From NCBI GenBank assembly GCA_021648625.1, contig JAKISK010000005.1, positions 1 to 42,933 of the forward strand: 42,933 bases of DNA, written 5' to 3'. The translations under genes and the position numbers were made by a program. Below, one piece after another: positions 17,907-26,368 of this stretch (the stretch's first letter is position 1; every line of letters starts with the position of its first letter). Source of the DNA: Thiomicrorhabdus sp. Its GTDB lineage: Bacteria; Pseudomonadota; Gammaproteobacteria; Thiomicrospirales; Thiomicrospiraceae. The notes below the pieces were generated by a model. That model saw only the letters and a program-made list of their open reading frames with translations. It was not told the origin of the DNA and ran no database searches.

Positions 17907-18728
17907 ATGGCTATGGTAATCAACACAAATGTAGGTTCATTGAACGCGACTCGTCAACTAGACAGTTCAAGTCGTGATCTTTCAGTCTCAATGGAACGTT
18001 TGACCTCTGGTTTACGTATAAACAGTGCCGCAGATGATGCGGCAGGGTTAGCGGTTGCAACGAATATGACCACCCAAATAATGGGAACGGACATGGCGGT
18101 TCGTAATGCCAATGACGGTATTTCAATGGCGCAAACCATTGATGGCGCATCGGAAGAGATGACCAATATGATGCAACGTCAACGTGAATTGGCAATTCAG
18201 TCCTTAAATGGAACCTATACCGCAGAAAACCGTGGGGCGATGGATGCAGAGTTTAATGCATTGTCTTCTGAAATTGATCGTATTGCGACCACCACTAAAT
18301 TTAATGGGGTTGAAATTATGGATACAGCGACCTCAACTAATTTACAAGTGGGTTGGGAAGCGACAGCGGATGATATTATTCAACTAACAACCATTGGTGG
18401 AGGAGCGATTGCAACCGCTGTTGCATTATTAGGTGTGGATTCGACATCAAATGCTGCATTGGCTATTGCTGGATTGGATACTCAACTAAGTACATTGAGT
18501 ACAGCACGCTCAGGCGTGGGTGCGGTGCAAAACCGTTTGGAATATACGGTGTCTAACTTACAAAATTTAAGTGAAAATACGTCGGCCGCACGTTCAGGTA
18601 TTCAAGATGCGGATTTTGCGAAAGAGAGTGCCAACCTTGCGAGAGATCAAGTGTTACAACAAGCGGGTATGAGTATGTTAAGTCAAGCCAATCAGTCTTC
18701 TCAAAATGTGTTAGCGCTGTTACGTTAA
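17907..18728 (+). CDS. Flagellin (273 aa)
   Basis: MAMVINTNVGSLNATRQLDSSSRDLSVSMERLTSGLRINSAADDAAG...; conserved N/C termini. Confidence 0.97.
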   Translation: MAMVINTNVGSLNATRQLDSSSRDLSVSMERLTSGLRINSAADDAAGLAVATNMTTQIMGTDMAVRNANDGISMAQTIDGASEEMTNMMQRQRELAIQSLNGTYTAENRGAMDAEFNALSSEIDRIATTTKFNGVEIMDTATSTNLQVGWEATADDIIQLTTIGGGAIATAVALLGVDSTSNAALAIAGLDTQLSTLSTARSGVGAVQNRLEYTVSNLQNLSENTSAARSGIQDADFAKESANLARDQVLQQAGMSMLSQANQSSQNVLALLR

Positions 18729-18766
18729 TTGATTAGAGAGGAATGGTTCAATAGGGAGGGTTTGAT

Positions 18767-19174
18767 ATGGAAATCAATGCTGTATCAACACCTGCTATTG
18801 GCAAAAGCGCTCTACAGTCTGATGTTAAATCGGCTGTAGAAGTGCAAACACCACGGCAGAAAGAGGTGTTCGTTGACACTTCATCTCAAAATGCTCAAAA
18901 GGCAAATGTAAAAGAGGTTCAACAACAGGTTGAACTAGTGAATTCAAAGCTCGAACAACTGGGTATGGGAGTCTCTTTTTCAGTAGATGAAAGTTCGCAA
19001 TCACCAGTGATTAAAATCATTGATCGATCAACGGATGAAGTGATTAAACAGTTTCCGAATGAAGATTCTCTTAAACGGATGCAACACATCCAAAGTTATC
19101 TGGATTCGGTACAACCTAATGGTAGTGCCAATAAAGAAAATTTGACAGGTGCCTTGTTCAATGAAATCATATAA
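18767..19174 (+). CDS. flaG: FlaG family protein
   Basis: VELVNSKLEQLGMGVSFSVDESSQSPVIKIIDRSTDEVIKQFPNEDSLKRMQHIQSYL. Confidence 0.85.
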   Translation: MEINAVSTPAIGKSALQSDVKSAVEVQTPRQKEVFVDTSSQNAQKANVKEVQQQVELVNSKLEQLGMGVSFSVDESSQSPVIKIIDRSTDEVIKQFPNEDSLKRMQHIQSYLDSVQPNGSANKENLTGALFNEII

Positions 19175-19204
19175 GTAATTATATGAGGGTGAACGGGAGG
19201 AAGT

Positions 19205-19687
19205 ATGGCAACAATAAGTGGTATGCAACCGAGTGGCTCAACCGCTGCACCTATCAATAGCAGTATTGGTAATGCAATAAAATCGAGTGTTTCTGGCAGC
19301 CTACAAGGGGCAAGTCAGCAAGAAGTTACTCAAAAAATTGAGCAAAAAAAAGCAGACATTAGTCAACTGAAGTTGCAAGAAACAACCGACTCAATGAACC
19401 TTCGGTCACAAAAGCCGATGGACAGTACAGAATTAGATTCATTAATGCAGAATCTAAATACCGAATTAAAACAACTTCAGAATTATATGAAGTTTGAACG
19501 AGATAAAGATTCACAAAATATGGTGGTCTTTATTAAAGACAGTGAGACAGGTGAACTGATTCGTCAGATTCCAACGCAGGAATTTTTAAATATTTCTAAA
19601 ACAATTACACAGTTTTTAGAAATGCAGAAACAGTCCTCTGAAAAAATATCGCCACCGGTTGGAATGTTAACCAACGAGACGGCTTAA
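19205..19687 (+). CDS. FlaG-like protein (divergent)
   Basis: MQNLNTELKQLQNYMKFERDKDSQNMVVFIKDSETGELIRQIPTQEFLNISKTI resembles the FlaG C-terminal core. Confidence 0.7.
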   Translation: MATISGMQPSGSTAAPINSSIGNAIKSSVSGSLQGASQQEVTQKIEQKKADISQLKLQETTDSMNLRSQKPMDSTELDSLMQNLNTELKQLQNYMKFERDKDSQNMVVFIKDSETGELIRQIPTQEFLNISKTITQFLEMQKQSSEKISPPVGMLTNETA

Positions 19688-19771
19688 AAAACCTTTTAAA
19701 GCGTATAAATTAAACGATTTTTAAGTTGTAAAGAGAGTATCTCAAGGTGGCACAGTTTTCTTTGTGTGTTT

Positions 19772-19794
19772 AGCGGCTTCGGCCGCTTTTTTTT
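19772..19794 (+). terminator. Rho-independent terminator, flagellin block copy 1
   Basis: AGCGGC-ttcg-GCCGCT followed by TTTTTTTT. Confidence 0.88.
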
Positions 19795-19910
19795 GGTTTA
19801 AAATTTTGGCTTTTACCGATAGGTTGAACCGTTATATGAAGGGTTAATTCGCTTAATAATGGATTAAAATCTCGTACTTCTATAGTATAAAAAAGCCGTA
19901 ATGTTCTTAT

Positions 19911-19934
19911 AAAAACCACTCCTTTCAGAGTGGT
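19911..19934 (+). terminator. Terminator-like hairpin in the spacer between duplicated blocks
   Basis: AAAAACCACTC-ctttca-GAGTGGTTTTTTT. Confidence 0.7.
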
Positions 19935-20013
19935 TTTTTTATTTCATACCTCCCTGTACATAATGCCTGTAGCGTATCTTCTAGATTTTAATTCATTTTA
20001 TTTTAAAAAGTTC

Positions 20014-20040
20014 TAAAGCTTTTCTTAGCCCGACCGTTAA
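20014..20040 (+). promoter_or_regulatory. Sigma-28 (FliA)-like promoter upstream of flagellin 3
   Basis: Identical TAAAGCTT-N11-ACCGTTAA. Confidence 0.7.
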
Positions 20041-20128
20041 CGTAATTGAAGGCAGGAAACACTGTCTCAAAATATAAGAAACAGACAAACACAAAACACA
20101 ATCAGGTACCACACAAGGAGTAATTATT

Positions 20129-20950
20129 ATGGCTATGGTAATCAACACAAACATAGGTTCATTAAACGCAACCCGTCAACTTGATAGCTCAAGTCGTGAC
20201 ATGTCAGTATCAATGGAGCGTTTAACCTCAGGCTTAAGAATCAACAGTGCCGCAGACGATGCCGCAGGCTTAGCGGTTGCAACCAATATGACCACCCAAA
20301 TAATGGGAACCGACATGGCGGTTCGTAATGCCAATGACGGTATTTCTTTAGCGCAAACCATTGATGGTGCCGCCGAAGAGATGGTGAACATGATGCAACG
20401 TCAACGTGAATTGACCATTCAATCCTTAAATGGAACTTATACCGCCGAAAATCGTGACGCAATGAATGCAGAGTTTAGTGCATTGTCAGATGAATTATCA
20501 CGTATTGCATCCACCACCAAATTTAACGGTGTACCGATCATGGATACCACCGCACAAGTTGGAATTCATGCCGGCTGGGAAGATACAGCCGCCGATTCAA
20601 TTGTGGTCACCGCCATTGGTGGAACAGGCATTGCAAGCGCAGTGGGTGCTGTCGGCATTACCACAACAACTCTCGCCGCCTCCGCATTGGGTGTTCTGGA
20701 TGTACAAATTTCGACACTCAGTACCGCCCGTTCAGGCGTGGGTGCCGTGCAAAACCGCTTGGAATACACGGTGGCAAACTTGCAGAATATTAGTGAAAAT
20801 GTCAGTGCCTCTCGTTCATCCATTGAAGATGCCGATTTTGCCAAAGAGAGTGCTAATTTGGCCAGAACGCAAGTACTGCAACAAGCAGGGATGAGCATGT
20901 TAAGTCAGGCCAACCAAGTCTCACAGAATGTCTTGCAACTCTTGCAATAA
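20129..20950 (+). CDS. Flagellin (273 aa), near-identical to 16914..17735
   Basis: Conserved flagellin termini; differs from copy 1 at a small number of residues, partly in the central region. Confidence 0.97.
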   Translation: MAMVINTNIGSLNATRQLDSSSRDMSVSMERLTSGLRINSAADDAAGLAVATNMTTQIMGTDMAVRNANDGISLAQTIDGAAEEMVNMMQRQRELTIQSLNGTYTAENRDAMNAEFSALSDELSRIASTTKFNGVPIMDTTAQVGIHAGWEDTAADSIVVTAIGGTGIASAVGAVGITTTTLAASALGVLDVQISTLSTARSGVGAVQNRLEYTVANLQNISENVSASRSSIEDADFAKESANLARTQVLQQAGMSMLSQANQVSQNVLQLLQ

Positions 20951-21119
20951 GAATTTCTTCATCAGACTAAGTTTATTAAATAGCCCGATGAAAAATAAAA
21001 TTTAAAACCCTAAAAAAGGTGTTTTAAACAAAATTTGTCAAAGTAATTTGACAGATAGACTCTAAGTTAGCTGCCAGTTTGGGGCTATTACGATTCTTTA
21101 TAAAATAAGGAGAATTATC

Positions 21120-21941
21120 ATGGCTATGGTAATCAACACAAATGTAGGTTCATTGAACGCGACTCGTCAACTAGACAGTTCAAGTCGTGATCTTTCAGTC
21201 TCAATGGAACGTTTGACCTCGGGTCTACGTATTAACAGTGCAGCAGATGATGCGGCAGGATTAGCGGTCGCAACCAATATGACCACCCAAATAATGGGAA
21301 CCGACATGGCGGTTCGTAATGCCAATGACGGTATTTCAATGGCGCAAACCATTGATGGCGCATCGGAAGAGATGACCAATATGATGCAACGTCAACGTGA
21401 ATTGGCAATTCAGTCCTTAAATGGAACCTATACCGCAGAAAACCGTGGGGCGATGGATGCAGAGTTTAATGCATTGTCTTCTGAAATTGATCGTATTGCG
21501 ACCACCACTAAATTTAATGGGGTTGAAATTATGGATACAGCGACCTCAACTAATTTACAAGTGGGTTGGGAAGCGACAGCGGATGATATTATTCAACTAA
21601 CAACCATTGGTGGAGGAGCGATTGCAACCGCTGTTGCATTATTAGGTGTGGATTCGACAACAAATGCTGCATTGGCTATTGCTGGATTGGATACTCAACT
21701 AAGTACATTGAGTACAGCACGTTCAGGCGTGGGTGCGGTGCAAAACCGTTTGGAATATACGGTGTCTAACTTACAAAATTTAAGTGAAAATACGTCGGCC
21801 GCACGTTCTGGTATTCAGGATGCGGATTTTGCGAAAGAGAGTGCCAACCTTGCGAGAGATCAAGTGTTACAACAAGCGGGAATGAGTATGTTAAGTCAAG
21901 CCAATCAGTCATCTCAAAACGTGTTAGCGTTATTACGTTAA
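21120..21941 (+). CDS. Flagellin (273 aa), near-identical to 17907..18728
   Basis: Conserved flagellin termini; the translations differ at about one position (STSNAA versus STTNAA). Confidence 0.97.
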   Translation: MAMVINTNVGSLNATRQLDSSSRDLSVSMERLTSGLRINSAADDAAGLAVATNMTTQIMGTDMAVRNANDGISMAQTIDGASEEMTNMMQRQRELAIQSLNGTYTAENRGAMDAEFNALSSEIDRIATTTKFNGVEIMDTATSTNLQVGWEATADDIIQLTTIGGGAIATAVALLGVDSTTNAALAIAGLDTQLSTLSTARSGVGAVQNRLEYTVSNLQNLSENTSAARSGIQDADFAKESANLARDQVLQQAGMSMLSQANQSSQNVLALLR

Positions 21942-21979
21942 TCGTTTAGAGAGGAATGGTTCAATAGGGAGGGTTTGAT

Positions 21980-22387
21980 ATGGAAATAAATACTGTATCA
22001 ACACCTGCTATTGGCAAAAGCACTCTACAGTCCGATGTTAAATCGGCTGTAGAGGTGCAAACACCACGGCAGAAAGAGGTGTTCGTTGACACTTCATCTC
22101 AAAATGCTCAAAAGGCAAATGTAAAAGAGGTTCAACAACAGGTTGAACAAGTGAATTCAAAGCTTGAACAACTTGGCATGGGGGTCTCTTTTTCAGTAGA
22201 TGAAAGTTCGCAATCACCAGTGATTAAAATCATTGATCGATCAACGGATGAAGTGATTAAACAGTTTCCGAATGAAGATTCCCTTAAACGGATGCAACAC
22301 ATGCAAAATTATTTGGATTCGGTACAGCAAAATAGTATGAACAACAAAGAAAATTTGACAGGTGCCTTGTTCAATGAAATCATATAA
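21980..22387 (+). CDS. flaG: FlaG family protein, copy 2
   Basis: Near-identical to 18767..19174. Confidence 0.85.
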   Translation: MEINTVSTPAIGKSTLQSDVKSAVEVQTPRQKEVFVDTSSQNAQKANVKEVQQQVEQVNSKLEQLGMGVSFSVDESSQSPVIKIIDRSTDEVIKQFPNEDSLKRMQHMQNYLDSVQQNSMNNKENLTGALFNEII

Positions 22388-22417
22388 GTAATTATATGAG
22401 GGTGAACGGGAGGAAGT

Positions 22418-22900
22418 ATGGCAACAATAAGTGGTATGCAACCGAGTGGCTCAACCGCTGCACCTATCAATAGCAGTATTGGTAATGCAATAAAATCGAG
22501 TGTTTCTGGCAGCCTACAAGGGGCAAGTCAGCAAGAAGTTGCTCAAAAAATTGAGCAAAAGAAAGCAGACATTAGTCAACTGAAGTTGCAAGAAACAACC
22601 GACTCAATGAACGTTCGGTTACAAAAGCCGATGGACAGTACAGAATTAGATTCGTTAATGCAGAATCTAAATACCGAATTAAAACAACTTCAGAATTATA
22701 TGAAGTTTGAACGAGATAAAGATTCACAAAACATGGTGGTCTTTATTAAAGACAGTGAAACAGGCGAGCTGATTCGTCAGATTCCAACTCAGGAGTTTTT
22801 AAACATTTCTAAAAGCATTACACAGTTTTTAGAAATGCAGAAACAGTCACCTGAAAAAATATTGCCACCTGTTGGTATGTTAACCAACGAGACGGCTTGA
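22418..22900 (+). CDS. FlaG-like protein, copy 2
   Basis: Near-identical to 19205..19687. Confidence 0.7.
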   Translation: MATISGMQPSGSTAAPINSSIGNAIKSSVSGSLQGASQQEVAQKIEQKKADISQLKLQETTDSMNVRLQKPMDSTELDSLMQNLNTELKQLQNYMKFERDKDSQNMVVFIKDSETGELIRQIPTQEFLNISKSITQFLEMQKQSPEKILPPVGMLTNETA

Positions 22901-22984
22901 AGACCCTTTTAAAGCGTATAAATTAAACGTTTTTTAAGTCGTAAAGAGAGTATCTCAAGGTGGCACAGTTTCCTTTGTGTGTTT

Positions 22985-23007
22985 AGCGGCTTCGGCCGCT
23001 TTTTTTT
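22985..23007 (+). terminator. Rho-independent terminator, flagellin block copy 2
   Basis: AGCGGC-ttcg-GCCGCT followed by T8. Confidence 0.88.
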
Positions 23008-23083
23008 GGTCTAAATTTATTAGGTATCACTTTTGTTATTGTGTTTCAATATGTTCTTTATTGATTTTTTTAGGGGTTATAGC

Positions 23084-23644
23084 ATGATAAAAATATGGAC
23101 AAATCAATTCAAAAAACGATTGTCGAGTATATTGGTCATCGGCTTTATTGCGGGAGCCGTTGGTTGCTCTGGCGGTGTTAAAAAAGAGAGCATAGGGGAG
23201 AATTTTAATATAAATATTGTGTCATTAACGCTTTTGCAGCAAATAACACCGAGCATTACGTATCACTCAGAGCCTGAGTTACAGCGTTTATTGACCAAGC
23301 ATATTCGAAAAAATTTAACGTTGCAAGGCATGTTTTCTACCAAGCCTAGTGCCAATATGTTGAATATTAAGGTGGTGTATCGGCGTCATTTTTTAGATGA
23401 AATAAATCCAACTTCATCAGGGGCTCTGGCGTATCCAATCTACGATTTTGATATAAACGTGATGCAAGGACATAATAAGAGGGATGTATTAGCAAATGTT
23501 TCTCAACAAGGCTTGCTGTTTAAAGGGCGGTATATTATGAATATTGACGTAGAGGCAGGACGGTTAGATAAAAAATCGGATGAAATTGTTTTTATTGATG
23601 GAATAGCCAAAGAGATTGTTCGTTCGATTCAAACGCTTAAATAG
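23084..23644 (+). CDS. Putative lipoprotein of unknown function
   Basis: Signal peptide with lipobox-like GAVGC; ATG at 23084 is a better start than the ORF-track start at 23033. Confidence 0.6.
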   Translation: MIKIWTNQFKKRLSSILVIGFIAGAVGCSGGVKKESIGENFNINIVSLTLLQQITPSITYHSEPELQRLLTKHIRKNLTLQGMFSTKPSANMLNIKVVYRRHFLDEINPTSSGALAYPIYDFDINVMQGHNKRDVLANVSQQGLLFKGRYIMNIDVEAGRLDKKSDEIVFIDGIAKEIVRSIQTLK

Positions 23645-23700
23645 ATGCTTTTTGTTGTATAAGGGGGGGCTTTTTAGCCCCCCCTTGAGGGGTAAAAAAT

Positions 23701-24249
23701 TTGATTCAATTTGTGTTGGGTGGTGTTCGTTCTGGTAAAAGTGCTTATGCGGAAAAAATGGCAAAAGAGATGGAGTCTCAAGGCGTTAAGGTCTTTTATA
23801 TTGCCACGGCACGCAGTGATGTTGCTTCTTGTGTTGAGGGGGGGGGAGAAAATACGGTTGACCCTGAAATGTTAAGCCGTATTCAGCGACACCAAGCGGA
23901 TCGTCCAAATCACTGGAAAACCATTGAAAGCCCGATTAAGCTTGCAGAGTGTTTGCGGACGTTGGATGGAAAAAAACACTGCCTTTTGGTTGATTGTTTA
24001 ACCTTGTGGACATTAAATTTAATGGATGCCGATTGCGTAGAGCAAGAAAAAAAGGCACTGCTCTCTTTGTTGCCCCATTTGAAAGCAAAGGTGATTTTGG
24101 TTAGTAATGAGGTTGGGTTAGGTGTGGTTCCTATGGGAAAGCTAACCCGTTGTTTTGTGGATGAGTTGGGTTGGTTGCATCAAGATATTGCGGGCTGTGC
24201 AGACAGTGTGGTGTTTGTGACAGCGGGTTTACCAATGACATTAAAATGA
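23701..24249 (+). CDS. cobU: Adenosylcobinamide kinase/adenosylcobinamide-phosphate guanylyltransferase
   Basis: TTG start; IQFVLGGVRSGKSAYAEKMAKEM...FYIATA...RIQRHQADRPNHWKTIE...LLVDCLTLW...NEVGLGVVPM. Confidence 0.9.
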   Translation: MIQFVLGGVRSGKSAYAEKMAKEMESQGVKVFYIATARSDVASCVEGGGENTVDPEMLSRIQRHQADRPNHWKTIESPIKLAECLRTLDGKKHCLLVDCLTLWTLNLMDADCVEQEKKALLSLLPHLKAKVILVSNEVGLGVVPMGKLTRCFVDELGWLHQDIAGCADSVVFVTAGLPMTLK

Positions 24250-24291
24250 GTTTATAGATTAGGATTTACATTTAAATGAATTTTTATTTAT

Positions 24292-25389
24292 TTGATTTTA
24301 AAAGGTTTTTTTGTGGTTAAGGTTAGAGTTATTTTTAATAACGCTCAAAAAGAGGCGTTGAAGCACCAAGGTCTGTTAACAAAACCTCAAGGTTCTTTAG
24401 GTCAATTAGAGGCGCTTGCGGTGCAGTTAGCAGGCCATCAAAATCGAATCTATCCACAGATAACAGCGCCTTGGATTTCGGTTTTTGCCGCCGATCATGG
24501 GGTCTCAGTTGAAGGGGTTTCAGCCTTTCCTTCGGTTGTCACTCAGGAGATGGTTAAAAATTTTTCAAAAGGTGGCGCGGCCATTACCGTTTTGGCGAAA
24601 GAGAATCAAGCCCATTTTGAAGTGGTGGATGTAGGGGTTTTGAATGACGTTACACAAGGAGGCAAGCTCTCTTTTCCGTATTTGCACTCGTTTAGAGTGG
24701 CGGCGGGTAGCTTTAATTTTTTACACCAGTCTGCGATGACCAATGAAATGGTGCAAAAAGCGATGGTAGCGGGTTGCTGTGCGGTTGAGCGTGCGCTTGA
24801 GGCGGGTGCGGATCTTTTTATTGCCGGTGAGATGGGGATTGGCAATACCACCAGTGCCACGGCCATCATTGCTCAGCTCTGTGATGCATCTGTTGAGGAT
24901 ATTGTTGGGTTGGGAACGGGCATTAACGCCACTCAAAAACAGTTGAAAGTGAAGGTGATTAAAAAAGGCTTATACTTGCATAAAGCACGGTTAACAGAAC
25001 CTTTAGAGGTGTTGAGGTGTGTCGGGGGCTTAGAGATTGCGGCTTTGGTTGGTGCTTATTTTGCCTGCGCTGAGAAAGGCTTGACGATGGTGGTGGACGG
25101 TATGATTGCCTGCGCCGCGGCATTGGTGGTGTGTGAGATGGCGCCTGAGGCAAAAAAATGGATGATTTTTGGTCACCAATCCATTGAGCCAGCACAACAG
25201 TGTGTATTTGAGCGTTTAGAGGTGCGCCCATTGCTGGACTTATCTTTGCGGTTGGGCGAGGGCTCGGGTGCGGCACTGTGTATTCCGATAATTAAAATGG
25301 CGTGTGCTCTGCATGAAAAAATGGCGACCTTTGCTGAGGCAGGCGTGTCCGAATCGGAAGCCGACTTAAAACCTGAATTGATCGTTTAG
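24292..25389 (+). CDS. cobT: Nicotinate-nucleotide--dimethylbenzimidazole phosphoribosyltransferase
   Basis: LTKPQGSLGQLEALAVQLAG...FAADHGVSVEGVSAFPSVVTQEMV...GEMGIGNTTSATAI. Confidence 0.93.
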   Translation: MILKGFFVVKVRVIFNNAQKEALKHQGLLTKPQGSLGQLEALAVQLAGHQNRIYPQITAPWISVFAADHGVSVEGVSAFPSVVTQEMVKNFSKGGAAITVLAKENQAHFEVVDVGVLNDVTQGGKLSFPYLHSFRVAAGSFNFLHQSAMTNEMVQKAMVAGCCAVERALEAGADLFIAGEMGIGNTTSATAIIAQLCDASVEDIVGLGTGINATQKQLKVKVIKKGLYLHKARLTEPLEVLRCVGGLEIAALVGAYFACAEKGLTMVVDGMIACAAALVVCEMAPEAKKWMIFGHQSIEPAQQCVFERLEVRPLLDLSLRLGEGSGAALCIPIIKMACALHEKMATFAEAGVSESEADLKPELIV

Positions 25390-25390
25390 T

Positions 25391-26086
25391 ATGATTCGAG
25401 TTGATTTTGTGCGTCATGGCGAATGTTTGGACGATGTCTTTTTAAGGGGACATGCGCCTTCTGAATTAAGTAAGCTAGGTGTTCGACAAATGCAAACGGT
25501 GTTTTCGATATTGCCCAAACCTGATTGGGTTATCTCTTCGCCAGCAAAGCGTTGTTTACAGCCTACAAAACACGATTATGAAGACCCGACGGTTTGGAGT
25601 GATTTTCAAGAGCGTTTTTTTGGTATTTGGGATGGTTTGTCGTATGAGGCCATAAAATTATTAGACCCTGTTGGGTTGAAAAGCTATTTAGAACAACCGT
25701 TTACTTTTAATATCTCGAAATCAGAGCCGCTTGACAAGTTTGAGTTTCGTATTGCCTCAGCCTTTAAAAAAGTGTTAAAACATGCCGCAACGCACGGTTT
25801 AAATCGTGTATTGATTGTCACGCATGGCGGGGTAATGCGCGTACTGCTAAAGTCGGTATTAGGGCTGAATAATTCTGCGTTATTTCAATTTGAGGTGGGT
25901 TTTGGTGCCTTAATGACATTTGAGTGTTTTGTGATAAACCCCTCTGCGCTTTTTGAAAATACAGATTCAAGCACAAAAAAATCTGACTCTGAGCAAGGGG
26001 GGGGAGAAAAAAATATGGCGTGCTTGTCTGAATGTTTTATTAAGCTCGCCGCGTTAACACCTTGTTCACTTTCTGAATCCACCTGA
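25391..26086 (+). CDS. cobC: Histidine phosphatase family protein, probable alpha-ribazole phosphatase
   Basis: VDFVRHGECLDDVFLRGHAPSELSKLG...VIVTHGGVMRVLL; located between cobT and cobS. Confidence 0.8.
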   Translation: MIRVDFVRHGECLDDVFLRGHAPSELSKLGVRQMQTVFSILPKPDWVISSPAKRCLQPTKHDYEDPTVWSDFQERFFGIWDGLSYEAIKLLDPVGLKSYLEQPFTFNISKSEPLDKFEFRIASAFKKVLKHAATHGLNRVLIVTHGGVMRVLLKSVLGLNNSALFQFEVGFGALMTFECFVINPSALFENTDSSTKKSDSEQGGGEKNMACLSECFIKLAALTPCSLSEST

Positions 26087-26176
26087 TCCGTTACGTTCAT
26101 TACGCGTTGGTTTAGAATAACTTTTTAAATTGGGCTTTGTTGCGTATAATGCCTTTTTTGTTTTTCTCTGGTATTT

Positions 26177-26337
26177 TCCTAATCTCCAGGCAGAAATACG
26201 TATGCTGCGCAAGCTCTTGATTCCACAGCAAAATAAAAAATAGCCGCCGAACCTACGGGTGCGACTAATGTTTTTTATTTCACTGTGAAACCAAACTCTT
26301 ACACACCATCTCGCGTTTCTATCTGGGGATTAGGGTA
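26177..26337. repeat. Small terminal-inverted-repeat element (MITE-like), copy 1
   Basis: Left CCTAATCTCCAGGCAGAAATACG; right (reverse complement) TACCCTAATCCCCAGATAGAAACGCG; inner inverted arms CACAGCAAAATAAAAAAT / GTTTTTTATTTCACTGTG at 26224-26241 and 26270-26287. Confidence 0.75.
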
Positions 26338-26368
26338 TTTACTCAGCGCTTCTTTTCAGGTTTTTTTC

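Larger units (their letters stand above)
16799..19799 (+). repeat. Tandem duplication unit, copy 1 (flagellin-flagellin-flaG-flaG-terminator)
   Basis: Offset of 3213-3215 nt relates each gene and the flanking promoter/terminator to copy 2; near-identical sequence. Confidence 0.93.
20013..23012 (+). repeat. Tandem duplication unit, copy 2
   Basis: Near-identical to 16799..19799, including promoter, four CDSs and terminator. Confidence 0.93.

Noticed and set aside
19747-19770. Possible sigma-54 promoter (TGGCACAGTTTTCTTTG) near the end of each flagellin block
   Set aside because: The -24 GG is present but no GC at the -12 position with correct spacing; it sits just before the terminator.
23641-23701. 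Cobalamin riboswitch upstream of cobU
   Set aside because: The intergenic space is too short for a riboswitch; only the G7/C7 hairpin is present.
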